64,000 nt of DNA from Cristatella mucedo (GCA_009760855.2 WPIO01000045.1:1702501-1766500); one strand, 5' to 3'. Shown: positions 51,201 to 61,518, numbered from the stretch's first letter. The notes: generated by a model from the sequence alone, not told the origin. Numbers and translations: made by a program.

Positions 51201-51564
51201 TTCAGTGGGCCACCTAGGCCCTAGACATTCGATTGTATTGCCTTAAAAAATGAATTAAAATAAACTATATATTCTTGATTTACAGATTTTAACAACTCCA
51301 TGATAGATGGTCACGTTCGAGTGCTCATAAATTACTTCGAAGAGTACAGTCAGCACAAGCTCCATAAGGTATCAATGTGTTGCATGCAGCTCACAACGGG
51401 ATATCATTTTATATTTATAAAATATTCCAGCGACACCATTGCAAAATTCGTCCAAGGAACATGCTGCTTGCAACGTGGTCGTTTTATTTTAGCACCACGA
51501 TCCGGAAGAGCCAAAACCTGAGATTCGTCCCAGGAGGAGAATGATGAGGGAACCATTGCAGTAA
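48090..51564 (+). CDS. unrecognised eight-exon gene, 216 residues
   Basis: Eight exons (48090-48205, 48280-48342, 48420-48565, 49917-49975, 50902-50979, 51090-51123, 51286-51368, 51493-51564) join without a phase conflict into 651 bases, 216 residues plus stop. An in-frame TAA six bases upstream fixes the first ATG; a second ATG follows at once. The protein is hydrophilic: a Ser/Tyr-rich start (SRYHLGGYSSRGDS), an acidic Ser/Pro-rich middle, a Lys/Thr-rich segment (KKPPLLKR), a likely helix (GHVRVLINYFEEYSQHKLHK) and an Arg-rich end (RPRRRMM). No membrane segment or signal peptide is seen. A polyadenylation signal AATAAA follows about 160 bases after the stop. I recognise no family. Exon 2 is the least certain, because its donor is weak and an alternative frame exists nearby. 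Confidence 0.68.
48280..48342 (+). CDS. eight-exon gene, exon 2
   Basis: Acceptor CAATTTTAG, phase 2 in. It encodes EIASDAYNELYTKMGYREVC. Donor GCAG/GTTCTG gives phase 2, needed by exon 3. The stronger-looking donor at GAG/GTATGC (48334) would leave phase 0 and does not fit. Confidence 0.55.
48420..48565 (+). CDS. eight-exon gene, exon 3
   Basis: Acceptor CGTTATTAG, donor ACAG/GTAGGA; phase 2 in, phase 1 out. Encodes 48 residues starting NEDGSDSLSKHIGDIHGSPL, Ser/Pro/Asn-rich. Confidence 0.68.
48566..49370. other. part of intron 3 of the eight-exon gene
   Basis: AT-rich, with no recognised element until the direct repeat begins at 49371. ORFs on the opposite strand (48442-48693) overlap exon 3 and are treated as shadows. 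Confidence 0.4.
49371..49883. repeat. 0.5-kb direct repeat, copy 2
   Basis: Same sequence and orientation as 47256-47769. It lies in intron 3 of the eight-exon gene and ends only 33 bases before exon 4, so it supplies part of the region where the branch point should be. Confidence 0.95.
49917..49975 (+). CDS. eight-exon gene, exon 4
   Basis: Acceptor TTTCTACTAAG, donor CCAAG/GTAGCT; encodes REIHEFIPDSRVKAHRATK. Of three frames only the one demanded by exon 3 (phase 1) is open. Confidence 0.62.
50902..50979 (+). CDS. eight-exon gene, exon 5
   Basis: A 26-codon phase 0-0 exon, Thr/Lys/Asp-rich, ending KKPPLLKR. Acceptor CTACCAG; another AG 15 bases inside (ATTTCAG at 50910-50916) would remove exactly five codons in frame. 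Donor AGG/GTAAGC. Confidence 0.68.
51090..51123 (+). CDS. eight-exon gene, exon 6 (micro-exon)
   Basis: A 34-base exon encoding ASASDWASGSQ between ATGTTTCAG and CAAG/GTTGGT; phase 0 in, phase 1 out. Confidence 0.65.
51286..51368 (+). CDS. eight-exon gene, exon 7
   Basis: Acceptor TTGATTTACAG, donor CATAAG/GTATCA. Encodes (D)FNNSMIDGHVRVLINYFEE and eight more residues, a probable helix. Phase 1 in, phase 0 out. Confidence 0.7.
51493..51564 (+). CDS. eight-exon gene, exon 8 (stop TAA)
   Basis: Acceptor TTTATTTTAG; encodes HHDPEEPKPEIRPRRRMMRE then PLQ and TAA. A less likely variant would splice from TTGCA/GTAATC at 51560 to a short exon ending at 51847 (LLNNPLLEALTKMVK and stop). Confidence 0.62.
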   Translation, partial: HHDPEEPKPEIRPRRRMMREPLQ

Positions 51565-51723
51565 TCGTCCCACCGATGGAAGCCCAGTGAGATGGATGTA
51601 GCCGTCCAAATGTGTTCAAAATGATTAGAATGCCACTGCACTGAGATGCAACGTTGTGCAAGGTTCTTGGAAGACTCATTGAGTCACTAGGCAACTGCAT
51701 CCCTTCTTTTTGTAGTATATCTA

Positions 51724-51729
51724 AATAAA
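51724..51729 (+). terminator. polyadenylation signal AATAAA (eight-exon gene)
   Basis: CTAAATAAATACAG lies about 160 bases after the TAA stop. It is consistent with a short 3' UTR for the eight-exon gene. Confidence 0.5.
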
Positions 51730-52075
51730 TACAGCTTTTTGGCACTACGTGAACTGCTGCACCCATTTTATACGTGACGTTAGTACGGATCTTTCAGATT
51801 TGCTTAACAACCCTTTACTGGAAGCTTTGACTAAGATGGTCAAGTAGGCTGTTACACATTTAAAGGTGGTAAAATGCATCGCATTTCGCGGCTGGAACTT
51901 TTGCTACGACTGATTTCATGATCAAAGAGGCGTACGCCTTTTCATTCGTTGGTTGGTAACTTCACTAGTCAATGAGATACAAGTGGTTATAATGCTCACT
52001 ATAGGAATGCCTAAGGGACTTTGAGGAGTCCAGTAAGTAATGCAAAGCTCGCAGAATTGATCCCAGCTCATTGTT

Positions 52076-52400
52076 ACGTAATGTATCTCCGTCAAAAACT
52101 CCAAAAGGCCACAAAGATTATGTGGGAGTTACAAGGCGAGTTTTGTACAGTACCTTCACAACCTACGCGGCTTTAGGTAGGCATTCACTAGCCAGCCGAC
52201 TTCATCTCAAGCAACAAAGAGAAATCGGGAAGTGTAGTATTGTCAGGAAAGCAGGTGACGTAATTCAAAAAAGTTCAAAAAGGCAGTTCAAAAGAGCTGG
52301 GAAGGATGAGCCATAGTCGGACAAAACCCAATGCAAATAGTGCTTGAAAAAGTGACATGAACTGAGCTACGGCTTCTGTAGGAGCTACAGACGGTCATGT
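52076..52400 (-). mobile_element. LINE-A 3' fragment
   Basis: GTAATGTATCTCCGTCAAAA then CTCCAAAAGGCCACAAAG, GAGTTTTGTACAGTACC and CAACAAAGAGAAATCGGGAA follow the 12026-12822 copy base for base with moderate divergence. Confidence 0.75.
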
Positions 52401-53267
52401 GACCCTAACCATAGCCCGGGCATTATTTCCAAAGTCTCTTCTAATTGCAGCTGCTGAACGGACCCTGTGTCAGTGAGAGCCTCGCTCGCTTCGTCCTGCT
52501 GCTTGTTTGTCTGCACACGTAATACGAGGTAGCTCTACCCGAGGTGCCTTCTTCCTCATCACAGCTAGCAAGTGTGAAAACCCAGCAGCAGGCTTTGGCT
52601 GTCCATTGAAGCTCCGGCTGCCACCTGACCTAGTGTGGGAGTAGCCAGGTCCACACTAGGTCATTTAGCCCCAGCTATACTAACACGTTTCCACCTGGCA
52701 GGGATTTCTTTGAACAACGACTTATTAGGTGCTGCACATGGATAATAGGGATTGACTAAGCTGGATTTAATTGCAACTGGTCAGCGGCAGATGGGTGGCC
52801 CTGTAACCCTCTAGCAAGAAATATTTCAGCCAGTGTGTCGGCCTGTATACATATAATGCACTCGCTTGCTCACAAGCTAAGCAGCACCTAAAAGAAGACA
52901 AGTAGTTTACTGTAGTCACAAATCAAGCTTCAACTACTAATTGCCAGCTTGAAAGGTTATGGGATGGATAGTTTACCAAGTGGCAAACAACGATGATTTC
53001 CGGCAAAGCTCATTATTGATAGATAGACAGAGTAAAGATCTTATTAGAAAATAAATTAAGGGTGATAGTCAGTTCATGGATGCCGACTATGACAATCCAC
53101 CTCAATTGTACCTTTCAAATCGATTAATATCCAGCGACCGTCATAGTAATCTAGAAACTTGTATATCAATCCTTTTTTTGCAGAGATTTAATTGATGAGT
53201 GGCCTGCATGTGAAAGAGAAGATTGATGTCGGGGAAAAGTTAGAGCCAGATATATAGATAGAGAAAC

Positions 53268-53300
53268 AGAGAGAGAGAGAGAGACAAAAAGAGCGAGAGC

Positions 53301-53380
<80 letters not shown>

Positions 53381-53700
53381 TAGAAAGAGACAGAGAGAGC
53401 AAGATAGAGGGAGACAGAGAGAAGAAAGATTGAAGCAACCAACGAAACGAAGGAGCACACTTACAGATTAAGAGACAGGTCATACACACACACACATACA
53501 CACTCACCCAGCCAACCACACCCACCCACCCACACACACGCACACACCCACACCCACACACGCACACACACACACACACACAAACACATACACGTGTGTA
53601 TACACACATATACATACTCAAGCAAACACATACACACCCATATACACATATATATATATATATATATATAATATATAGAGAGAGAGAGAGAGAGAGACAG
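53268..53700. repeat. compound microsatellite (GA)n-(CA)n-(TA)n
   Basis: GA tract 53268-53385 with interruptions, CA-rich 53480-53590, TA 53646-53672 and GA 53679-53697. It generates several meaningless Ser/Leu and Cys/Val ORFs on the minus strand. Confidence 0.97.
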
Positions 53701-53866
53701 GAACATAAACAGTGTGAAAGTGGATTTAAATTTGGTGAATAGTGCTGGGACCTTAGAGTTAAGTAAAGTAATCATTTCCTTGCAGTGTATCGCCTTTTCA
53801 TGTTAACATACCGCTAGTTCTTGTCTCGCCTATCTCGCACTAACCTATGATTTGTAGGAAGACCAA

Positions 53867-54250
53867 TTACTTCACACGAAAGTTACGTTTGCCTAATCCA
53901 TAGTCATGTACAGGCTTACCCTTCAAAAAAACGAACATCGTACCGAAAGTAATCGACACGAAATATAGTAGGAGCCCTAGTCTAAGAATTTTCAGATTCA
54001 GAATGCTCTCACTAGTAGCACCACTAAATAGAATCTTCACATGACTTAAACCTTGCTCAAATGCATATGAAATGGCTATGAAACTCCTGGATCGTACTTT
54101 ACCTGTGTAAACGTTCCACAGATGGTACATTTTAGAATAAATATCCGTACAGATAATCAAGGTCGTTAGAAGTGAATACATTTTATTCAGCCACTGAGAA
54201 TTATAGGCGCAGCTGCCAGCTAAACATATTTGAATGTGTGGCGTTTTCAT
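53867..54250 (-). CDS. possible membrane-protein ORF in duplication copy A
   Basis: An ATG-initiated ORF of 127 codons with two hydrophobic stretches: around LNKMYSLLTTLIICTDIY and LRLGLLLYFVSITFGTMFVF. These could be membrane helices. No family recognised. The matching stretch in copy B has a one-base deletion right after QWLN and several stops. So either this copy alone is a gene fragment, or both are non-coding and this ORF is accidental. Confidence 0.27.
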   Translation of the reverse strand: MKTPHIQICLAGSCAYNSQWLNKMYSLLTTLIICTDIYSKMYHLWNVYTGKVRSRSFIAISYAFEQGLSHVKILFSGATSESILNLKILRLGLLLYFVSITFGTMFVFLKGKPVHDYGLGKRNFRVK

Positions 54251-55572
54251 TAAGCTCCTAATTTCACAACATCCAAAACTTCAAAACCCATATTTTAGGT
54301 TACTTTTGTTCATGTGAAGTTTTTCTTAGTTTTTTGAACCAATCTTGAAAAGAAAACAAGTGACATCGTTAGCTGAATGTATCCCTTGTATATCCTATTT
54401 TTTAAAACTGTGATTACACACTATACCCTGCACGTGTGCAGAAATAGTCACTTAAGTATACACCTTAAATCAACCGAAACCATATATAGCGGATGCGAGT
54501 GCTTCAATAGGATAACATGTGCCTCTGATTTGTAGCTCCAAATAGGACAATAAAAACGTACGACAAACAAGTTACCTGTCGTAGAATTTACACTTCATTA
54601 ATAATAGCGATTATAATAATGGATAAGTTTTAAACCTCAATTCCCCTTCGGTTGCTGTAGATCTCCCTGCAAAGTCATCATTATCTTAAGGGTTTCATGA
54701 ACGTTACCGAGTATGCAAAAGCAAAACATAACATTGCTTTAATCAGCAAGCCAAACCCAACGACATGACTCTTAGAGATGCCGGCTAATAATACCTCTGG
54801 CTAGTATCATGTGCTGGAACGTGCACAGGTAAGCACACAAAGCACAACTTAACGAAAACTGACCGTTTCATCAAAGCAAAGGGAAAGCTAACTTGATTGG
54901 AGTATTCTTTTGCCAAAACTTAAGAATAATAACAATTTTACACTTAACATACACCCACTGAGCAGTTCATTCGGAGCGCTTAAATTCTGCTTATCCCCTT
55001 TCTCGGTTGCCACATTTCATATCCGGAGGCCGTATGCTGAACCGTGTTAGCATGTCATGCAGTTGGTTGATGACGAGCGGCAATGCCACCGCCTGTGCTG
55101 GCTTAGGTTCAGCATGTACTCAGCAGCCCAGTGTAGGGTGGCATGGGTACAAGTGCCTGTTTTTTTTTACTGCGATCGAGCCTGAAGAAAGCAGGCAGCA
55201 CAGCCATCGATGCAGAACAGTGTATTCGGTGCTTGATCTTTTCTTAGGATTCTTCCATTCGTAGCCACCATGACACCTGATGAGAGGTGAACTGCACAGT
55301 GTCATGGCCGACGAAAGATCCTAATTTATTACCGGCACAAGTTGAAGCAGGAAGCAAGCTAGAGAATTTCGGCACAAACTAGCTTAAGATCTGATCCTTG
55401 CAACGTTTCTATTTATTGGGAGGTTAGTTTAGATGAATGACCAAGTGCTTAGAATCTAGTCGTTATATATAGATATATATGTATACATATTCTGCTGAAA
55501 TATTTTAGTTAGTGACTGAGAGGGGACAATCTTCACTAGAACCAATGAGACTACCCAACTTCATTGACTTAC

Positions 55573-55737
55573 CTCCACCTTCCATTTGTAGACTGCCTGG
55601 TGTTGCGATACAAGCTTTGCCTGATCATCGTTTACGTATTCCGACTTTCCGAACCCGGCGAGTAGCTCAGATTCTTCTCGTACTACAAGTACGGGTTCAG
55701 TTTCCGGACATACTTTTTCTTGATCGTCTGTTGGAAG
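55573..55737 (-). CDS. minus-strand gene, downstream exon
   Basis: A 55-codon phase 0-0 exon with textbook sites on the minus strand: AATTTGCAG acceptor and GGAG/GTAAGTC donor. Encodes LPTDDQEKVCPETEPVLVVR and 35 more residues. The best single piece of evidence for this gene. Confidence 0.62.
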
Positions 55738-56854
55738 CTGCAAATTAAGCTAAAAGCTTACACCTGGCAAATCAGCACTTTGACTATGTGGCTACCCTCA
55801 CTTGACTACAAACGTATTATAAGAAACTAGATTACAGGTTGAGAGGCACAGATTGTTTTATCTGAGGTCTGTCATTTGTACCATGTCGGGTGCTAAAAAT
55901 TGTGCTGCTGGGCGCAAATGACGGGTGGTTTTGGAGTGAGGAAAAATATGTTTGATGAGCCGCGATGGAACGTTAGGTAGGATAGTTGCTTTTCATTGCA
56001 TCCGTCTGGAGGTTGCAGATTAGAATCCTACAGTTGCCGATCATTTACTGATGCTTCAAGTGGTCGTTCTAGCGGTAGAGGATATTTCGTTGCTATCCAA
56101 AAGAGGCTGTCAAATCAGCTAGTATAAGTTTAGAGGCTCTTTAGTGTGATCAAATAGAAAGTCCGACTCAAAAAAATAGCTTCTTCTACAGTATGGATGT
56201 CTGCGAAAGGAAGTCTATCAGCAGGGCCAGCAGCAGCTATATGTAAATAATAAGATAAAACTTCTACTGACGACCGTCATCTCACAAGGATGATGGATAT
56301 CTCAACTTTGCACCGATAATAGCATGCTGCTTGCCAGTGAGTATTATCACAGTAAAAATGAAAGCATGTAGTCGTCATCAAAATCGAATTCCTCATTAGT
56401 CGATCATGGACTATCGATCATTTATGCTTTTACGGTATCACTCACTGTCTGGCGATTGCTCCTCAAGTAGAAGCTCCAATGATTTCTTGTGAGGCCGCCG
56501 TGATTCGCGAGGCTGCAATATTTGAGAGGCTCGAGCGGCTCCTTTCAAATCTAGTATAACGTCGCAGCGTTTGGAGTCGTTGTCAATTTCATTTAAATTT
56601 AGGTCGGGAGAAGAAGCTACTTGTCTTTCGCTAGAAGCAAGCACAGCAGGTTGTCAATTCAGCAGTGATCGTGTATCAAGCCCGATGTGATACTTCGGAG
56701 GCCATTCAAGTAGCCGAGCAATCAAAGACCAGAGATCAGCTTGAAATCCTTGCCAACGATCATCAAAATGTGGATCGATGACGGTTCTGCATGATCGAGA
56801 GCTCCAGGGATAAAGAGTTAAGTACTTGGGCAGACCAGCAAGGCGGCCAAGCAT
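55573..56854 (-). CDS. unrecognised multi-exon gene, minus strand (3' end not found)
   Basis: Four consecutive exons join in phase: 56854-56694 (possible start ATG at 56854), 56630-56446, 56326-56286 and 55737-55573. The joined product runs about 184 residues without a stop and should continue downstream. It begins with a Leu/Trp-rich part (WQGFQADLWSLIARLLEWPP), then an acidic and basic stretch (NLNEIDNDSKRCDVILDLK, RESRRPHKKSLELLLEEQ) and an acidic exon (EESELLAGFGKSEYVNDD). I recognise no family. The first intron would be only 63 bases. No terminal exon with polyadenylation signal was found before the duplicated block at 55245. Confidence 0.5.
56286..56326 (-). CDS. minus-strand gene, micro-exon
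   Basis: A 41-base candidate between GGCAAGCAG and CCTT/GTGAGA on the minus strand. It bridges phase 1 to phase 0, exactly what the flanking exons need, giving (T)CYYRCKVEISIIL. Its short length makes it tentative. Confidence 0.35.
56446..56630 (-). CDS. minus-strand gene, second exon
   Basis: Acceptor TGCTTCTAG and donor GACA/GTGAGT on the minus strand. Encodes ERQVASSPDLNLNEIDNDSK and 41 further residues. An in-frame TGA lies just upstream of the acceptor, so the exon must be spliced. Confidence 0.55.
56694..56854 (-). CDS. minus-strand gene, possible first exon
   Basis: Begins at an ATG (MLGRLAGLPKYLTLYPW) with an in-frame TAG upstream and ends at CCGAA/GTATCA, phase 2, as the next exon requires. 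The donor is mediocre. The true 5' end may lie further upstream, for example in the ORF at 57103-57345. Confidence 0.42.
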
Positions 56855-57930
56855 GGTTCGGCACTATCCAGCTAAACATCTTCAATATTTTCAGCCTCTC
56901 AAGCTCTGACGTCTTGGTTGGCCATTATGAAGGCAAGACAGCAATGTCGCCGTTCAGAGAACTCTGTCAGCTCCCTGGGCAACGCCATTAGAAGACACTA
57001 TGCGAACCTGCAAATGCTTCGCAATCACATACGTTTTATTGGTTAATGCAAATCAAAGTTTTCGCATAATATGGAATCGAAGAAAGTTGCGTGCGGCTTG
57101 TCCTAGAAATTGAAGCTCATTTTACAGTAATGCAGTGTATCGAAGTGAATTGCATTTATTCGTGGAAAACGTTTAAGGCTGCTGGTTTTAGTCTCACTTG
57201 AAACTAGCTCAGCTTCAGAATCATCCTGCATCATATTCATGAAATGCATGTTCATGAGAAAAAGTTTCATTTCATTGTTAAGGGTAGTATAAGACGTTCG
57301 AATCGAAGTCGTTGAGCAATTTGACCGTATAAGATTGGAAGGCATTTAATGTCAGCCAGTGCTAATTGTTAACCCAGTTACGTCAAGTTAGTGGCCAAAA
57401 AAAATGTAGTGCCTTTTTAAACCTTTGTAGCTATTGAGACCTCATCAGTAGGTTTTTATCAAAGTAAACATCATCAGTCATAGCAGTATAATAGGCATGT
57501 TTCGAAGTTCCACCATTGAAGACAGCAATTAAAGTTAGAAGTTTAGTAACTCCATGTGCATTACATACTTTATCCTAGCTAGCTGGCCTAGACATGAATC
57601 GTGCTATGAAAGTTTGGGCATTCATCTGCTTACTCTGAAAACCAACTCGAGTTCCCTCAGAGCTCAAACACTAAGGGAACAACGAAGTTAACACGAATTT
57701 AGCATGCCAATGATATCACAAGTAATTATTGATCCAGATTAAATATTTACCTCTTAAAACTTATACATCCATTTAAAGCGCTATAAGATCCGTCTGACAT
57801 GTGATTGCTAAATAAACGCCTGATGACATACACTGCTCTAAAAATTCAGCCATCACTTACACCAAGTTATACAGATTGCACTGTCATTTCACATCAATAG
57901 TTAAGTGGCAAGATTTATTTAATGATAGTC
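56855..57930. other. intergenic or 5' region of the minus-strand gene
   Basis: A Met-rich minus-strand ORF (57103-57345, 80 codons) contains a donor-like TTTCAA/GTGAGA and might be an upstream exon, but its phase does not connect to the exon at 56854. Otherwise no element recognised. Confidence 0.3.
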
Positions 57931-57934
57931 TAGG

Positions 57935-60490
57935 TATAATAATAATGCACTTGATAAAGCGCCCTCAGAGAAATCAATCTCTAACTAGGCGCTTTACATT
58001 TTCTGCAAAGGGAAACGCGATTGAATCGTCAGTAATATCATGCTTGATAAACAACATGAAAAACGTAGTTACAGGTGAGATGCACAGGGTAAGCATGCAA
58101 ATGTGGTTAGCAGCAGCATGCACAGTGTGAGCACCCATAAGCACATAAAGGAATAATCACAGGGACCCACTAAATGCTGTCCTAAATAAGTGTGTTTTTA
58201 AGTTCCTTTTAAATGTGGTCAAGTCATGGGATGTTGTGACACATGTTGGGAGTGAGTTCCAGGCTTTGGGAGCATACGATCTAAATGCACGGTCTCCAAA
58301 AGATTTGAGGTTAGTACGAGGTCTTGGTAAACAGTTGGATTTCGAAAAGCAGGTGGTACAATGCTTGGCCTATTGGGGGAGTAGATAATAATAACTCATT
58401 ATATTCATAATAATAGTTCGTTTATATAGCGCCCTCAGAGAACTGAATCTCTATTCAGGCGCTTCACAAATGCCTCAGGGCTCGAGCCCACGACCTCAGT
58501 CAGACCTTGGTCAGACCTTGGTCAGGGCGAGCACTTTAACCGCTAGACCAGCTCGGCCATAAATCTGAGAGATAGGTTGGAGCCGAAGAATGAAGTGACC
58601 TAAGCGTGAGCAACAAAATTTTGAAGTCGATCCGTCGCTTGACTGGTAGCCAGTTCTGGTCGGCGAGAAGTGGTGCGATTTGGCAACTGCGACTCTCACG
58701 ACTGACAAGCCTAACTGCAGAATTTTGCACAAGCTGTAATCGCCTTATTGCACATGCCGGTCGGCCAGAAAGCAGAGTTACAGAAGTCAACTCGGGATTT
58801 CACAGATGCATTTCCCAACTTGGACATTGTATCCTTATCTAAATGCCCGAATGTTAACAATGTTATATAGCTGAAAGTAGGCAGATTCGACGGTGGAGCT
58901 GATATGGTCGCTTAAGGAGAGGTCGCTTTGGAATATGACACCTAGATTTCGAGCTGAGTCAACTGGAGGTATGCTGACAGAGCCAATTTTGACCGTCAGC
59001 CTTTCCAATTTCTGAATCGCACTGGGTTTGCCCGTAACTAGTAAGCTAGTTTTATGGTCGTTTAATTTAAGAAATATTGCTGCCATCCATTTGCAGATGT
59101 CATCAATACATGCAGAAAGTTAGTTGAGAGAATTTGAGGTGCTCGAAGGCTGGGAGAGATCAAAGTAAGAGAGAGCAGTGCCAGTGATGCCCAAGCGAGA
59201 TGAGAGGCGCTCTAGAAGAACTTTGTGATCGATGGTATTAAAAGCTGCCAAAAGATCAAGCAAAACAAGCAGTGACAATCACCCACGTCTGCATTCCTAA
59301 GGAGAGCGTTGTACACCCTAAGCAATACTGACTCTGTGGAGTGATTGCCTCTAAAGCAAGAATGGAACTTACTAGCAAGGTTAGAGGTTTCAATATATGA
59401 GTTCAGCTGGTCTGCCACGACCCGTTCCAGTGACTTTGATAGGAATGGTAGAAGGGAGACTGGGTGGTAGTTGCACAAGTTCTCTTGGTCCAGTGTAGCT
59501 TTCTTGAGCAGTGGCCTGACTGCAGCTTTTTTGAAAGTTGCTGGGACATGACCTGAGGCTAATGACATATTAATGATGTTAGTTATTCATGGCAGCAACA
59601 GATCAATGCAACGTAGGAGCAGGACAGTGGGATTGCGGTCCGGTGGACTTGTCGTTTTATTTGATTGGGGTGATAACTTCAGGTCGAGATCACTAGTAAC
59701 CTGCTTACATGAAGACATCGAGGAGCAGCCAGGAATCGGGAACAGCATTCTAGGGGGAATGTTGCCATCGCAGGGATGGACTTCCTGATCTGGTCTATCT
59801 TCTGCACAACGAATCGAGAGAAGCAATCAGCTATACCTTCATAAGGATCATCAGGTAAAGAGCTAATCTGGTAGAGGTTTATGAGGTGGTAGATTGTCAA
59901 TATCAGCATTTTTGGATTGTGTATCTGTGATTCAACAATATTTTTTTTTATAAAAACTAGACTTAGCCTTTGCTAGGATCGATTGATACGACCTACAGTA
60001 GTCTTCATATGCCTGTCGATGGACAATTAGTCCTGATCTTGAGTAAGCTTTTTCAAGCTTTCGGTTAGTAGACCTGGCTAGTTTAATGTCTGTGGTAAAC
60101 CATAGGCCATCTGGGCGAGGGTGCACAGTGCTCTTAGAGGTGAAAAATCGTCAAGCGTGTCAGCTAGTGTTGTGTTGTCGCTATCTACCAATGATGACAG
60201 ATCGGAGGGAGGACTGAGCAGCAGAGGTGAAGCAGATATTCTCGCACGGACAGCATCGATGTCAAGGGTCTTGAGGTTTTGCGATTCACAGGCTATTTTA
60301 GAGGAGGAGGTAGATACACACTGTTGATTGAATGAGATCTGCATGTGGTCAGATAAGCAGGATTTGGTAATAATTGGTGATGACAGTGTGCAGTTCCATT
60401 TGCATGAGAAAATCTGGTCGAGTGTGTGACCCTTGATGTGAGTAGGGCCATGCACATGAGCCACATGTTGACAATGTGCACGATGCATCT
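57935..60490 (-). mobile_element. LINE-B, longest copy (endonuclease end, RT, C-terminal region)
   Basis: Read on the minus strand from 60490, ORF pieces run in order. The end of an apurinic-type endonuclease comes first (HTLDQIFSCKWN, SCLSDHMQISFNQ). Next are a linker and the RT start ([55 protein letters not shown]). RT end (FLKLNDHKTSLLVTGKPS, ARNLGVIFQSDLSLSDH) and the post-RT region (LVQNSAVRLVSRESRSCQ) follow. The 3' tail is near 57940. This order is that of CR1/L2-type non-LTR retrotransposons. Many frameshifts and missing central RT sequence make it dead. A SINE sits inside it at 58385-58558. Confidence 0.9.
58385..58558 (-). mobile_element. SINE family 1 nested in LINE-B
   Basis: On the minus strand: GGCCGAGCTGGTCTAGCGGT then TAAAGTGC (A-box region), a 12-base duplication of CAAGGTCTGAC, GTGGGCTCGAGCCC (B-box), GAAGCGCCTGAATAGAGATT, CAGTTCTCTGAGGGCGCTAT and an ATAA-rich end. 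It interrupts LINE-B between GGGGGAGTA and ATCTGAGAGATAGG, which are adjacent in other copies. Confidence 0.88.
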
Positions 60491-60689
60491 AACGATAACA
60501 TGCCTTTTTACGTCTATGTATTAAACTAATCATTTGATTAAGCTTGCGTTATACAATGTGTGAGGGGCTATAACGAGATTACGTAATTTGAGGGCTCTAT
60601 GAGCAATTCTCATTTTTGTTATCGGCATGACGTACGTTGTATTCTTAGTATCGTGTATATTTGATTTAATAATGTTTTCATTGGAAGCT

Positions 60690-61130
60690 ACACATGGCTT
60701 TTTCTAAGATAAATTGACGGGATATACAGATTTCCTTATTTGGCCGTTGGTGGACAGTCAGTCCATATTTTGGGTATGCTTTGGCTACCTTGCACTTTCT
60801 TACCTAGCTAATTTAATAGCTACAGTAAATTATTAAATGCTATGTGGTTGAGGGCACCCTGTGTAGTTGGTAAGAAAAGTTTCACAGAATTTCATAAAGT
60901 AGTGATCTAGAGCTGATATTTGGTCTAAAGGAGGATCGTGCAGCAGATGCCAGACAGATTATTCACACAGAGTAACGGTTCAGGGTTTCCTTGTGATTGC
61001 GAATGCAGTTGGAAAAATCTGCCGATTGAAGGATATGCAAACGTGGTCAAAAGTGCGCAGCTCGGTAATAAATTAGAGATGATAGCAGTACTAAACCTCA
61101 ATGCGTTCTCTACCCTGACTGAGTACAAGT
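60690..61130 (-). mobile_element. older LINE-B 5' fragment
   Basis: TTTTTCTAAGATAAATTGAC, GTTGGTGGACAGTCAGTCC and CTAGCTAATTTAATAGCTAC parallel 59955-60115 of the neighbouring LINE-B. It is more decayed and lies next to that copy's 5' end. Confidence 0.55.
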
Positions 61131-61467
61131 GAAGCAGCATGTAAAAAACAATACATGGTTTACAGTGAAGTTGCATATAAGATGCTGGCTGGTCCAGCTC
61201 ATTAATGCTAGCTAGACAGAGCACAGCTTTTATAAGAAAATAATGGAATGATACTAGCCAGTTCATGAATGCCAACAATGATCATCGGCCTCGATTGTCT
61301 CTGCCAAATAAATTAATATCCAAGCAAGAGTTGTAGTAATCTATGAACTCCTATGTTACTCTTCTTTAGACAGAGTATTTATTAGAGTGGGCGTGCAATT
61401 TGAAACACAGAGAGTGATGACAGGGACGAGTGGGAGAAAGATAGAGAGAAAAAAGTAAGAGCAAGAT

Positions 61468-61518
<51 letters not shown>

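Larger units (their letters stand above)
53010..55245. repeat. segmental duplication, copy A
   Basis: Collinear with 61195-63215 in the same orientation: an anonymous start (GTTCATGGATGCC / GTTCATGAATGCC), the GA, CA and TA microsatellites in the same order, then TAATACCTCTGGC and CATGTACTCAGCAGCCC. Divergence is substantial, so the event is old. Confidence 0.85.

Noticed and set aside
51300-51521. Read-through of eight-exon gene exon 7 past its donor
   Set aside because: The frame stays open by chance for about 50 codons, but the donor CATAAG/GTATCA and the in-phase exon 8 explain the locus better.
51404-51766. Minus-strand ORF of 120 codons
   Set aside because: Antisense to exon 8 and the 3' UTR of the eight-exon gene; no family match or promoter seen.
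51798-51847. Extra terminal exon LLNNPLLEALTKMVK for the eight-exon gene
   Set aside because: It needs a weak donor at 51560 and a pyrimidine-poor acceptor, while exon 8 already ends in a stop followed by AATAAA.
52451-52518. Exon candidate LLNGPCVSESLARFVLLL between AATTGCAG and CACAC/GTAATA
   Set aside because: Sites look fair, but the only downstream partner (52563 onward) does not match its phase without a stop, so no gene could be built.
55512-55748. Plus-strand ORF of 78 codons
   Set aside because: Antisense shadow of the minus-strand exon 55573-55737, which has far better splice sites.
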